DNA of 64,000 nt, taken from Scheffersomyces stipitis CBS 6054. Taxonomy: Eukaryota; Ascomycota; Pichiomycetes; Serinales; Debaryomycetaceae. The notes under the pieces are model-generated. The model made no database searches and had not been told where the DNA came from. It was given only the letters and a program-made list of their open reading frames with translations. The DNA is taken from the NCBI RefSeq assembly GCF_000209165.1, contig NC_009043.1, positions 248,001 through 312,000 of the forward strand, read 5' to 3'. The translations under genes were made by a program, and so were the position numbers. Below are positions 1 through 9,437 of the stretch, piece after piece; the stretch's first letter is position 1; every line of letters begins with the position of its first letter.

Positions 1-1659
1 GGCTTCAGAAAAGTACAACTTGTTCAAGACAAAGACACTATTGGTAGAACATTCTACTTCAAAATCAATAATAAACCTATCTTTGTAATGGGATCCAACT
101 GGATTCCGGCCCATTCCTTTACTTCCATTTTGACTTGCGAAGACTATCGAAAATGGCTACAACTAGCCATCGATGGAAACCACAATCTTGTAAGGGTGTG
201 GGGTGGAGGTATCTATGAGTCTGACTCCTTCTATTCTATATGTGATGAACAAGGAATCCTTGTATGGCAGGATCTCATGTTTGCCTGTGGGATGTACCCA
301 GCTTATTCGGAGTTTGTGGACAACGTCAAGGAGGAATTGACGGACCAATTAAAACGACTAAGACAGTATTCTTCAATAGTTATCATAGCAGGAAACAATG
401 AAGATTATCAAGTAGCTGAGGCAAACGGGTTTGAGTTTGGAATAGATAAACCCTATGACAAATTTCCTGCTAGACTTCTTTATGAAGAAGTTTTCCCAGA
501 GATTGTGAGTAGATTAACAAATGATGTTCCATATATTAGAAGCTCGCCGTATTCTGATGCTCTTACTAAAACGAGAGATACCACAATTGGTGATTTGCAC
601 CAATGGGATGTTTGGCATGGGAATCAAGAGCCATATCAGAACTGGGATAAGCTCAGTGGTAGGTTTGTATCTGAGTTTGGAATGCTCTCATTTCCCAGTC
701 TTCAAACTCTCGACAAGGCTATTACCAAGAAGGAAGAGCTATACCCTGAGTCGTACTTGGTGGAATACCACAACAAAGCTGGAGGGTCAGAGCGAAGGTT
801 AGCCACGTATGTCCTAGAGAATTTTGCATTGCCTTCTAAATTTGATTTGGATCATTGGCAATATATTACCCAAGTGATGCAAGCAGATTGCCTAAGCCTA
901 GCGTACCGTAACTGGAGACGTAAATGGAATAACTATGAATGCGGAGGAGCAGTAGTGTGGCAACTTAACGACTGCTGGCCGGCTACCAGTTGGTCCATAG
1001 TCGACTTTCACAAGACTCCCAAACTTGCGTATTACAGCATCAAGCGTGAATGTGCCCCAATTGGAATTGCATGTCGACGCAATAAAGTCCGAATCCGGGA
1101 TCCAGAAGAGCCTGAGGACTTATCCGAACAAACACCTTTGCATGACTTTTCCAATTACAAGTACAGTTTAGACATCTGGGCATTTAGCAACAGAGAACAG
1201 GACAATGTTTCATTGTCTGTTCTGTTTTATAGCAGCGATACAGGTGAACTACAGCTGACAATCACGAAATCTGGCATTTATTTGAAGAATAATGAGATTT
1301 GCAATATCTTGAACAAGCACAACTCTGAATCGCTAGATGGAAGCACTATTGTTCAGGCAGTTCTTAAGAATGACAAGGGCGAGATAATACATCGAAGTAG
1401 CGACTGGCCGCAGCCCATCAAGCACCTCAACTGGAAGATGTACAATGAGGATTTAAGACTTGGTTACAAGGTTATGCAAGGCAAAATAAAGTTTTCGACA
1501 AACAAGCCTGTCAAGTCTGTCTGCATAAGCATGCGGAACATGGATATGCATGTGTTTAGCGACAATGGTATCGACTTGTTTCCTAATGATAATCAGGAGG
1601 TGGAAATAGAAGGACTTGAGCCCGATGATCTGACAATACGAATACAGCACTTGAAATAG
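1..1659 (+). CDS. Beta-mannosidase, glycoside hydrolase family 2 (5' part lies outside the window)
   Basis: This enzyme removes terminal beta-D-mannose residues from manno-oligosaccharides or N-glycan cores. The reading frame is open from base 1, and the first bases already encode family sequence, so the gene starts left of the window. The visible part is 552 residues, roughly two thirds of a typical protein of about 850 residues. Seen in sequence: the GH2 core with NLVRVWGGGIYE and a WQD...FACGMYP stretch (about 190-300), the Asn-Glu acid/base pair in GNNE (about 391-402), and the nucleophile motif SEFGM (about 670-684). A WQLND.WPATSW segment at about 957-995 is also typical of the family. 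The C-terminal beta-sandwich runs to the stop at 1657-1659. No signal peptide can be judged because the N terminus is missing. Family assignment is firm; whether the enzyme is intracellular or secreted is unknown. Confidence 0.93.
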   Translation, partial: GFRKVQLVQDKDTIGRTFYFKINNKPIFVMGSNWIPAHSFTSILTCEDYRKWLQLAIDGNHNLVRVWGGGIYESDSFYSICDEQGILVWQDLMFACGMYPAYSEFVDNVKEELTDQLKRLRQYSSIVIIAGNNEDYQVAEANGFEFGIDKPYDKFPARLLYEEVFPEIVSRLTNDVPYIRSSPYSDALTKTRDTTIGDLHQWDVWHGNQEPYQNWDKLSGRFVSEFGMLSFPSLQTLDKAITKKEELYPESYLVEYHNKAGGSERRLATYVLENFALPSKFDLDHWQYITQVMQADCLSLAYRNWRRKWNNYECGGAVVWQLNDCWPATSWSIVDFHKTPKLAYYSIKRECAPIGIACRRNKVRIRDPEEPEDLSEQTPLHDFSNYKYSLDIWAFSNREQDNVSLSVLFYSSDTGELQLTITKSGIYLKNNEICNILNKHNSESLDGSTIVQAVLKNDKGEIIHRSSDWPQPIKHLNWKMYNEDLRLGYKVMQGKIKFSTNKPVKSVCISMRNMDMHVFSDNGIDLFPNDNQEVEIEGLEPDDLTIRIQHLK

Positions 1660-2524
1660 TATATCCACATACTCTAATTCGTGTAACGAAGTCTGAGATT
1701 ACGAAAGGAAACATACATGCAATGAAATAAGAGAGATGCAAACAATAGCGTGCAAGATAGAAAGATCACATTGTGTGTTTATTGCTTGAGACAACAATCA
1801 GATTAATAGCTGTTGGACGATTACAATAGTTTACAATAGTTTACAAGAATATTATTAGATTGTGGATATTGAATTACAATAAAAGATTAGAAGTACATTG
1901 ATACTACAATAAGATCGTGCTCTCAAGTAATGGTAATCTGAATTCATTTGTATTTCAGATCCTTATCTGGAGGAGGCAACTTCCGGTTGCCAACACCATG
2001 CCTGTGCATTGCAGCATCCGGACTAAATACGATTGTTCATTGCAGGCACTTCTCGGCGTTGACATCCATGCTTAAGCGATTCCCATTAAGAAAGGGACAT
2101 GAGTATATGAGGCGGAGACATGAATAAACTTTGAAGTGTATTATTGGTGGAATATTTCCTTTCTGGATGACCGCTTTGTACGGTACGGAACATCTGCCAT
2201 CCCGAATTTGTGTAAGAACGTAAACGATATATTTATAAATACATAGTTACGAATAATTGCAAGAGACGACGAGTCGAAAGAAGTGAAAGGATCGTTGTGT
2301 TCTTAATAGTATGGTACAGCACCGACGTGATGAGTCAAATGAAAGAAGAGTATTGGAATACAATAAAATCGTATCAAATTTGAAAAATTAGATCAAATGT
2401 AATGAAAACAGACCTAACAACACGACATAAATATGCTTAGTAAAGGAAAGTTCATCATTCGTCATTCACCTCATTTCCACTTTTCAGTAGTAAAAATATA
2501 ATTCGTCACTTCATTTGTTTCATT
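1660..2524. other. Convergent intergenic region
   Basis: This is the space between the 3' end of the beta-mannosidase gene and the 3' end of the minus-strand Whi5/Nrm1-type gene. It holds AT-rich 3' flanking sequence and a small direct repeat of TTTACAATAG near 1826-1850. I found no convincing gene or RNA in it. Confidence 0.6.
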
Positions 2525-3889
2525 TCATATTTCATCGTCTGTCACATCTTCATCTATATCAGTGGCATCTGAGTCTATGGCATTGCCAATGTTCTGTCCT
2601 GTTGGTACTCTCTTCTTCTTCTTCTGTTCATTCACCAAACTGGTGATGGGCGGAAGAATAGGCATAGGCAGGGGAAGGGGGTTCTGTGGACTCTGAACTA
2701 TCACCAGTGACGATCTGGAAGATCCAGGCGAAGAAACAGATGTGGTTGTATTGTTGTTATTAAGGCTGTGGTTCCTACTGTGGCCAAATTTGATGGATTG
2801 TGGTGATGACAACGACATGAGTGACAATACAGCGTCCTGTTCGTTAGTTTTACGAGTCTCTTTAGCTTCAAACGAAGGTAACCCTGATCCGTAGGGTTCT
2901 CCTCTGATATCACTCCCTAGAGCTATGTTTAGAGGAGGCAATTTTACCGACTGCTGTTGACTAGGAGTTGTGGGCTGTTGCTGTTGAAGAATTAAAGTTG
3001 ATCCTTCATCATTCGCCGTGACTATAGAAGATCTGCGTTTAGTTCCCAGCGAAAAAGAAGATCTGGACTTACGCCTCTGCCTCGACAAAGCCGCTAACAA
3101 GGCATTGTGGGCACTGGACTCTTCATCCGGCGAAGGCATATTTAGGTAGGGTCTATTTTCCAAATCATTATGCAAAAAAGGGGACTGTTTCAAGGGAGAA
3201 TTTGAGTTGGAGGAAACAAATGATGAAGGTTGTACCAAATGAGGTGAGGTAGTGTTCTTGGGAAGAGGCGATTGTTGTAACGTCTGGAGATTTAGATTGG
3301 CTCTTTGGAGAGAATTTGATGGCGACCATACTTTTTTGTCAGACTCCGGCTTCAGCTTCTTTGTCGGCGACGTTTCTGAGTCAAACGACAATTCTGTAAA
3401 AGTGATGTGATTTCTTGAAGCAGATGAATCGTCCCGTTGCAACTTGCCCAATGCAGAACTCAATCGTGTTTTGAGCTGCAGCGTTATCTCTGTGAGATCT
3501 TCCTTATTGGGACTACCATCTTCATTCTGGAACAACTTCTTGGCTGGGGAAAAGTACTGTGGAGTCTTCTGGAGTTTCAGACGCCTTTCAGCAGAATCAT
3601 AGCCAGTATGTCTGGGTGTCTTCAACAAGTTTGCAGAGCTGTAGGGTGAGGTCACGTTATTGTGGTTTAACTTATAGTCAGGCAGTTTGTAAGAGCCTGA
3701 ATTTGTACGTTTCAAGGATGGTGAAAACGGAACTTCCAGGGTCGGTTCTGGCGTTTTCAAGTAGCTTGCTGAGATCCTATGAAGCGAGTTGTCTCCCGAC
3801 GATGATGGAGGAGGCGTCGACGGTCTGATGCTGTTTTTGTCTGTGACTTTTGGTGAAGACAACGGTGTAGTTGGTTTACCTGTGCTCAT
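2525..3889 (-). CDS. Whi5/Nrm1-family repressor of G1/S transcription
   Basis: Members of this family bind the SBF or MBF transcription factors and restrain G1/S gene expression until phosphorylated by cyclin-dependent kinase. The 454-residue protein is mostly low-complexity and disordered. It contains one short conserved helix, LTEITLQLKTRLSSALGKLQ (about residues 131-150), which resembles the GTB motif through which Whi5 and Nrm1 contact the factors. Many SP/TP sites (for example TPLSSPK, STPPPSS, KTPEPT, FSPSLK, KTPQYFSP) are candidate CDK sites, and KKKKR near the C terminus could be a nuclear signal. The start is the first ATG after the divergent promoter. ACGCG-type sites lie upstream, which suits an MBF target such as Nrm1, but I cannot separate Nrm1 from Whi5 from sequence alone. 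Confidence 0.72.
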   Translation of the reverse strand: MSTGKPTTPLSSPKVTDKNSIRPSTPPPSSSGDNSLHRISASYLKTPEPTLEVPFSPSLKRTNSGSYKLPDYKLNHNNVTSPYSSANLLKTPRHTGYDSAERRLKLQKTPQYFSPAKKLFQNEDGSPNKEDLTEITLQLKTRLSSALGKLQRDDSSASRNHITFTELSFDSETSPTKKLKPESDKKVWSPSNSLQRANLNLQTLQQSPLPKNTTSPHLVQPSSFVSSNSNSPLKQSPFLHNDLENRPYLNMPSPDEESSAHNALLAALSRQRRKSRSSFSLGTKRRSSIVTANDEGSTLILQQQQPTTPSQQQSVKLPPLNIALGSDIRGEPYGSGLPSFEAKETRKTNEQDAVLSLMSLSSPQSIKFGHSRNHSLNNNNTTTSVSSPGSSRSSLVIVQSPQNPLPLPMPILPPITSLVNEQKKKKRVPTGQNIGNAIDSDATDIDEDVTDDEI

Positions 3890-5273
3890 TGTGAAGAATG
3901 GGAGTATAGCTATGAACGAAAATAAAAGTTTTTATATAACAAATACGAAATCGTCCAGAATGAATTTTGGTATTGACCAGTTTCAATTGAAGTATCGATA
4001 TGGAGATGTTGTGAAGTTGTTAAACTTATAGTGTTATAATGTATGAAATATGATAGTGACGAACTTATCTTGTCTATCAAGAAGCGACTCCTGATACAGT
4101 TATACAGTCTTTGATGAGATTCTTATAAAGACACTCTTGAAATGATATAATTTTCTAATGGTGATAGTATTAGAATAGTCCTATCTCGATGAGTGTTAAA
4201 TATAATAACACACGTTGGCAACGAATGTAGAATGATGCTTTACAGCTTTTTTCAGTAACGTACAAACAAAAACCTCTTGTTTTTTTTCTCTGAGCGGTCT
4301 AACAGAACTGTCAATGACTTTTGACGACGCTATTGTTTGGCTCAGAAGCGTACTAATGATATCTCTGGACTATCACTCACTTCAGCTATAGCATACACAG
4401 AAAGAAAGGCTTGGTTAGGGAAACGCGTAAGACTCAACACGCGAATAGAACCAAAGGAAAACCAACAGAATTTGCAACGTCAACAAAGAATCAACGTTTC
4501 TGCGAATGGAGAAAGTAATAGAAGTACACTTAAAGAACTAACAGTACTAAGGCATTATCTTCATTCTGGTTTCCAGACAACACCAAATTTCATATTGAGG
4601 GCGGTCGTGCGCGCGCACAAAACACATACAGTAGAAAAAAACATAAACATCACCAAACAATAAAAACAGTCCCGCAACCTCCAGCTTGACCATTACCCAG
4701 ACTCCACGCCTCGGACACGTATCACGACCGCATTTTTGCACGAGCTAGTTTATGAACAAACGGTTGTTTGTGTGAGAAAAAGGACACAATTGGGAAACTC
4801 ATAGACCGAGATATCGCTATCTGTTTTCTACATAGTACAATAAGTGTACAGAACAGACAACAAAATAGCCATTGACCTGATACCTGTTGCGATTCCAGCA
4901 TCAATACAGAGTATATATATTTGGCGATAGACGTGTAACTGAGAGGAGAAAAATTGCTTCAAGCAAATTGAAATATTGCCTTATCTCAGCTACGACATAG
5001 AAGCCATACTGATAAGCGACATAAGATCGTACATGGTGCTGATAAAAATAACATCATTTAGAAAGAATATCGTTGAATCATAGATATCAGTATCACTTTC
5101 GTTGCTTTACTCGTTCTGTTACAGTATTGATACAATCGTATTCAGTATCGTTTATGACGTATTATTGAAATTATTATCATTATCAACATCATATTCATTA
5201 CATTAGTGGTAACATTACTTTCGTATCATAGACCATACTACATTCATTCCATTCACATCCATTCAGTACCAAT
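3890..5273. other. Divergent promoter region between the Whi5/Nrm1-type gene and NDC80
   Basis: This 1.4 kb region drives transcription outward to both sides. It contains MCB-like sites at 4423-4445, a 12-bp perfect palindrome GTGCGCGCGCAC at 4607-4618 and a GCGACAT heptamer at 5016-5022. Open frames in the middle lack an ATG or any recognisable protein. Confidence 0.6.
4423..4445. promoter_or_regulatory. MCB-like pair of ACGCG sites
   Basis: ACGCGT at 4423-4428 is the perfect MluI cell-cycle box bound by MBF in yeasts. A second core, CACGCGAA, lies at 4438-4445. Both sit about 540 bp upstream of the Whi5/Nrm1-type ATG and about 830-850 bp upstream of NDC80. A link to the repressor gene is inference. 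Confidence 0.5.
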
Positions 5274-7328
5274 ATGTCTGCTCCGCCTTCGTCGCTTCTC
5301 CGGAAGTCATCAGGAAAATCACTCTCGATGGGCTCAGCCACAAGATCGTCGCATCTCGGCTCCAGAAATATCTTGGATGCCATCGTAGCCAATGCAAACT
5401 CGTCGTCAGCGGCTGCAAAGAGGCGATCGTTGCTTTCCACACCAGCGTCGACAAACAGAAGACGGCAGAGTCAATCGTCGCAACAATTGCATCCTCCTTC
5501 ATCTCAAGGATCTCAACAAACTCCTCGACCTCAACAACAGCAAGTACCGAGTCTGCAATTGCAATTACAATCGCAAATACCTATTCAAACACAACAGACA
5601 CCTTCTCAGAATACTCCAACACTGCAGACCCTCCATGTGGACCAAAGACCGTTGCGAGACAAGAACTATCAGACACTTATCCAGCAAGAAATCTACGATT
5701 TTCTTGTAACCAACAAGTTTGAGCTCGAGATGAACCACACCATCACACTTAAAACACTTAGGCTGCCAACACAAAAAGATTTTGTGACCATATTCAAGTT
5801 CTTGTACAACAAAATAGATCCGTACTACCAGTTTATGCGGTCAAACGAGTTGGAAATCTTCTCGTTATTGAAGTCATTGAATTACCCGTACTTAGATTCT
5901 ATCAACCGGTCACAAATCGGAGCGGTAGGAGCGCAGAATTGGCCGTCATTTTTAGGGATTCTCTACTGGTTGATCAAATTGAATCTTTCCATAGTCAATT
6001 TCGATATAGACGATTCGTTGATCAGTCCTGGTGATGAATTCGACCGAATCTTCATCAAATACATTCGAGACTCGTACCAGGCGTTCATCAATGAAAGAGA
6101 TGACTACTCCGATTTCTACAATGAAATGAAGCTTCAGTTTGAGAAGTTGAATACAAACTTGAACAACGATATCAGTAGCCTAGACGAAGAAAACCAGCGA
6201 TTGCGAGCCCAATATGAAGATATAAATAATCAGTTGCTTGAATTGCAGCAAGCAGAAAAGAAGTCGCTTGCGCTAGAAGAAGATCTTGTCAAATTCAAGG
6301 CATATATTGAAACCATGGAATCTCGAAAGTCCAAGTGGGCTGAGATTATCGACAAGATAAACGACGAAATCAAGAATGGCGAAACAGAACTTGCGGATTT
6401 CAACACCATGAAGGATCAGTATGAAACCAAGATATTAAGTCAAGGCATAACTATCAACGATATCAATAACTTGAATATTGAACGAGACAAGTTGTCAAAG
6501 TCAATTGACATGACAACTGACAGATTGGAAGACACCCGCGCGAAAGTAGCTGACAGAGAAATTGAGTTGGTAAAGAACCATCAAAGTCTAGAAAACTTTG
6601 TCAAACAATACAACAATCTCATTCAGAAAATCAAGTCGCCCAGCTACGACTTTGAAATCAAGCTAAATGAGTCCATTTTGACAGTATCTACTGAGTCCAA
6701 CATCAACTCGGAAGTCTCATTCAAGTCTGATCAGATAATAGACAAGATTTTGAAGGATGAGAAGATCGAGTTGCTTAAGTACAGAGCTAGCATCAACTCC
6801 AAGGTTCATCAGTACCAAGATGAGCAGATCAAGGTTCAGGAGCAATATGATTTGATTAACGAGAAAATTCTGGAACAACAGGAGTATCTTGATGAGTTGG
6901 GTAGTAAGCTCACAGCTAGCAAGATGAACTACGATGAAATTTACGAGACAATGATCAATGACTCAACGACTTACTCTACCCAGATCGAGAAGTTGGAACG
7001 AGAATTGAGAGCTATCAAAATCAACACCAATCAGGGTTTTATAGAGTTAGAGAACCAGTACCAGAATACGTTGATCGAGCATGAGGAAATCACCCACAAT
7101 ATCTCCAGAGCCAGAAAGGAGTTGTACGACAAGTGTTGCAAGATGTCGCAGTTTATAGCCAGTTTCAAGTTCCATATCCAGACTAATTTGTTGGAATTGG
7201 ACGACCTTACGACGATAGAGCTTGATAATGAAAAGGAGAGTTTGCGCAAAGAGGAACACGAAAATCACAAGGAAGTTGATGTTGATAGAGACGACATTGA
7301 CGAAAATGACAGCAATCCTGCCGAATAG
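5274..7328 (+). CDS. NDC80: Kinetochore protein Ndc80 (Hec1)
   Basis: Ndc80 is the microtubule-binding subunit of the four-protein Ndc80 complex at the outer kinetochore. The 684-residue protein has the family's order of parts. First comes a disordered N-terminal tail (about 1-125), here rich in Gln, Ser and Pro. Next is the calponin-homology head (about 126-245) beginning LRDKNYQTLIQQEIYDFL, with the conserved QNWPSFLGILYWLIKL segment. Long coiled coils then run from about 270 to 650 and pair with Nuf2. The head is interrupted only by normal loops, and the acidic C terminus (EEHENHKEVDVDRDDID) follows the coil. Length matches yeast Ndc80 (about 690). The start ATG has Ser/Thr-rich sequence directly after it, as expected for the Aurora-B-regulated tail. 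No frame problem is seen. Confidence 0.97.
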   Translation: MSAPPSSLLRKSSGKSLSMGSATRSSHLGSRNILDAIVANANSSSAAAKRRSLLSTPASTNRRRQSQSSQQLHPPSSQGSQQTPRPQQQQVPSLQLQLQSQIPIQTQQTPSQNTPTLQTLHVDQRPLRDKNYQTLIQQEIYDFLVTNKFELEMNHTITLKTLRLPTQKDFVTIFKFLYNKIDPYYQFMRSNELEIFSLLKSLNYPYLDSINRSQIGAVGAQNWPSFLGILYWLIKLNLSIVNFDIDDSLISPGDEFDRIFIKYIRDSYQAFINERDDYSDFYNEMKLQFEKLNTNLNNDISSLDEENQRLRAQYEDINNQLLELQQAEKKSLALEEDLVKFKAYIETMESRKSKWAEIIDKINDEIKNGETELADFNTMKDQYETKILSQGITINDINNLNIERDKLSKSIDMTTDRLEDTRAKVADREIELVKNHQSLENFVKQYNNLIQKIKSPSYDFEIKLNESILTVSTESNINSEVSFKSDQIIDKILKDEKIELLKYRASINSKVHQYQDEQIKVQEQYDLINEKILEQQEYLDELGSKLTASKMNYDEIYETMINDSTTYSTQIEKLERELRAIKINTNQGFIELENQYQNTLIEHEEITHNISRARKELYDKCCKMSQFIASFKFHIQTNLLELDDLTTIELDNEKESLRKEEHENHKEVDVDRDDIDENDSNPAE

Positions 7329-7496
7329 AATAGGGATTGTGTTTTACTATGTACTATATAAAGTCTGTAACATTACTATTGGTTATCAAGAAAGCGTAGA
7401 GCAGAGATAAAACAGTTCATACATAACAAGTATAGAAGAAAAAATGAAGATATGGAATAAAGTATAGAGTAGCTACAAATGGTTATGCTATTTTAG

Positions 7497-7504
7497 TCAC
7501 GTGA
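7497..7504. promoter_or_regulatory. TCACGTGA octamer (Cbf1-type E-box)
   Basis: Perfect palindromic TCACGTGA, the extended E-box bound by Cbf1 in yeasts, located just upstream of ALF1. It is one of five identical intergenic copies in this window (also 12615, 36294, 40508, 53423). Confidence 0.5.
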
Positions 7505-7590
7505 ATTTCTCAAAAAAAATCAATATTTACATTTCAGTATGCTTGTATGCTTTTTTAGTTCGACTACTTTCTTCTTTTTATCACACCAAG

Positions 7591-8358
7591 ATGAGTGATT
7601 TCAATATATATGTCACTACGAGCTTGACTTCCTCTGAGAGAAGAATCTCGCCTCAGTGGGATTTACACTACCTCAAGTCCAGATTGGAGTTGATTACTGG
7701 CATACCACCTCAGTACCAAACTATAGTGTGTTATCCTACGGCTAATTCCAACGATACGCGTAAATTGGCGGCTGCCGAAGAGTATGATGAAGAAAAGGAT
7801 AAGTTGGTGACAGTTGCAGAGCTTGGATTAGCTCCATTCAGCCGTTTGGAAGTTGTAGATGCCAATCCTGACCTGGAACTACATGACTTGGCTAACGAAA
7901 TGGACGAAGACACCATTGATCCTGACAAGGAGTTCAAGTTATCGGAAGAAAAATACTCTCTGATGTCCAATACAGTTCTCAGCTGGAAACAGCGCAACCA
8001 ATTGGGTCGTTTTGATCCTACGTACGACTCGGAAAAGGCAAGAGCGTATGAAGAAAATGCTGCTTTGGCTGCAAAAATGTCAGTTGGACAACGTTGTCGA
8101 GTTATCAACATTGCAGGAGAAAGAAGAGGTCTTGTCAAGTTTGTCGGAACGATCGACGTGCTAGACAAGGGCGAAAATGTGTGGGTTGGCATTGAATTTG
8201 ATGAGCCTGTGGGCAAGAACAGCGGAGTTATTGACGGAGTTCGGATTTTCCAGTGTCGTCCATCTCATGGAAGTTTTGTTAAACCCAAGCAGGTGGAAGT
8301 AGGCGACTTTCCCGAGCTTGATCTCTTCGAAAGCGACGATGAAGACGAAGAATTGTAG
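7591..8358 (+). CDS. ALF1: Tubulin-folding cofactor B (Alf1), CAP-Gly protein
   Basis: Cofactor B binds alpha-tubulin and helps fold or recycle tubulin dimers in the cytosol. The first in-frame ATG is at 7591 and gives 255 residues. Frame upstream of it has only non-ATG starts and hydrophobic sequence that does not fit the family. The N-terminal part (about 1-95) is the ubiquitin-like domain. The C-terminal CAP-Gly domain (about 165-245) shows GQRCRV, the GTIDVLDKGENVWVGIEFDE stretch and the conserved GKNSGVIDG motif. The protein ends in an acidic tail (FESDDEDEEL), which in this family contacts the CAP-Gly groove. A TCACGTGA octamer lies 87-94 bp upstream of the ATG. Confidence 0.93.
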   Translation: MSDFNIYVTTSLTSSERRISPQWDLHYLKSRLELITGIPPQYQTIVCYPTANSNDTRKLAAAEEYDEEKDKLVTVAELGLAPFSRLEVVDANPDLELHDLANEMDEDTIDPDKEFKLSEEKYSLMSNTVLSWKQRNQLGRFDPTYDSEKARAYEENAALAAKMSVGQRCRVINIAGERRGLVKFVGTIDVLDKGENVWVGIEFDEPVGKNSGVIDGVRIFQCRPSHGSFVKPKQVEVGDFPELDLFESDDEDEEL

Positions 8359-8711
8359 GAGACAGCCTTAAAAAAGCTGTTCATGGTGAGTTTTCAATTA
8401 TTTTCAGCCAGTTTTTAAACCTAACTTCACATATCTATATCTCTGGCCTCTCCATTACTACTGTACCTTTTTTCCCGAATCACCTACCTCGAGAATCACC
8501 ATTGTACTCTCTTCTTCCAGAACTTACAAATGCTCTACTATCGGCTCTAATGGTTGGCCTGTATATAAATTCGGCGACCTGAGGGAATTACAAAGCTAAA
8601 CAAGATGGATAAATCGAAGTGAATAACGAACAAATCCTCCACTTTTTCTTTTACAAAACTTAAGAGACGTTTGAAGTTGTAAATACTCTTGTTGAGTTTT
8701 GTATTAGTGCA
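8359..8711. other. Intergenic region between ALF1 and PGA2
   Basis: Contains the 3' flank of ALF1 and the promoter of PGA2. Pyrimidine-rich tracts occur at about 8450-8520. I see no additional gene. Confidence 0.6.
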
Positions 8712-9089
8712 ATGTTTGAGTTCATTTTTGAATTTGTAGATCGTGAGATTTTCATCAAATACTTTCGTCTCATAGTTTTTGTCTGTGCCTACTTGATCAT
8801 CAGACAGTACTACACCAAGTATGCTACCAACAAATTGGCCAAAAAACAGTTTGACGACGATGAAAGAGAATTGGCCTTGAAGCCGGAGAAGGAAAAGAAA
8901 CAAAAGGAAGAGTTGCAGAAGAAATTAGACACTGAGGCTAAGACCTTTGGCTGGGGAAAGAAAACAAGAAAGACTGTTAAGCATACTGAGGCTATTTTAA
9001 CCGAAGCTGCAGAAGAGTTGAGGCAGAGAAATCAAACTTTCTACAATGCTGCTGAAGATCATGATATTGAAGATTTGTTGGAAGATTAG
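8712..9089 (+). CDS. PGA2: ER trafficking protein Pga2
   Basis: Pga2 is a small fungal ER/nuclear-envelope membrane protein needed for normal processing and transport of Gas1 and alkaline phosphatase. The 125-residue product matches the family in length. It has one membrane segment near the N terminus (about 14-34, FIKYFRLIVFVCAYLIIRQYY), then a highly charged Lys/Glu helix (about 45-75). A conserved FGWGKKTRKTVK stretch (about 82-93) follows, and the tail is acidic (DIEDLLED). The ATG at 8712 directly precedes the family N terminus (MFEFIFEFVDREIF). It is short but clearly a real gene. Confidence 0.9.
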   Translation: MFEFIFEFVDREIFIKYFRLIVFVCAYLIIRQYYTKYATNKLAKKQFDDDERELALKPEKEKKQKEELQKKLDTEAKTFGWGKKTRKTVKHTEAILTEAAEELRQRNQTFYNAAEDHDIEDLLED

Positions 9090-9437
9090 AAAATGATCGA
9101 CATAATGGAAAAAACATTAAATTGAAAAATCGAATAACCGAATAATCGAAGATTTAAAAAACTGAAAAAGTTATAGAAATCGTGAACAGTACATCACGAC
9201 ATAATCCTATAGCGGTATATAGCCAATAGACAATGTACTCAGCACTAGTATAGTAGTCTTCGATTAAGAGAACAGAATTTTGGTAGTATATGGATTTTGT
9301 CATGTGACCAGTTTCGCCTGACAGATGGCATCGAGAAAAAAATCTGGTTTCGGAATTTTTCAGCTACAGCTATAATTTTAGAATCGTACACCTCCAACAG
9401 ATATTTTATAATCATTCCATTTTCACACACAGACGCC
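9090..9437. other. Promoter region of RRP9
   Basis: AT-rich sequence between PGA2 and RRP9. It contains the RRPE-like element at 9354-9362 about 80 bp before the RRP9 ATG. No gene is seen. Confidence 0.55.
9354..9362 (-). promoter_or_regulatory. RRPE-like element upstream of RRP9
   Basis: AATTTTTCA, which reads TGAAAAATT on the minus strand, matches the ribosomal RNA processing element found upstream of ribosome-biogenesis genes in yeasts. It lies about 76 bp before the RRP9 ATG. The sequence is short and AT-rich, so chance is possible. Confidence 0.45.

Noticed and set aside
2326..2400. GTGATGA resembling a C/D-box snoRNA C box
   Set aside because: No D box (CTGA) at a suitable distance and no terminal stem.
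4337..4663. 108-codon frame in the Whi5/Nrm1-NDC80 promoter region
   Set aside because: It begins at a non-ATG codon and has no family features. It also overlaps the MCB-like promoter elements.
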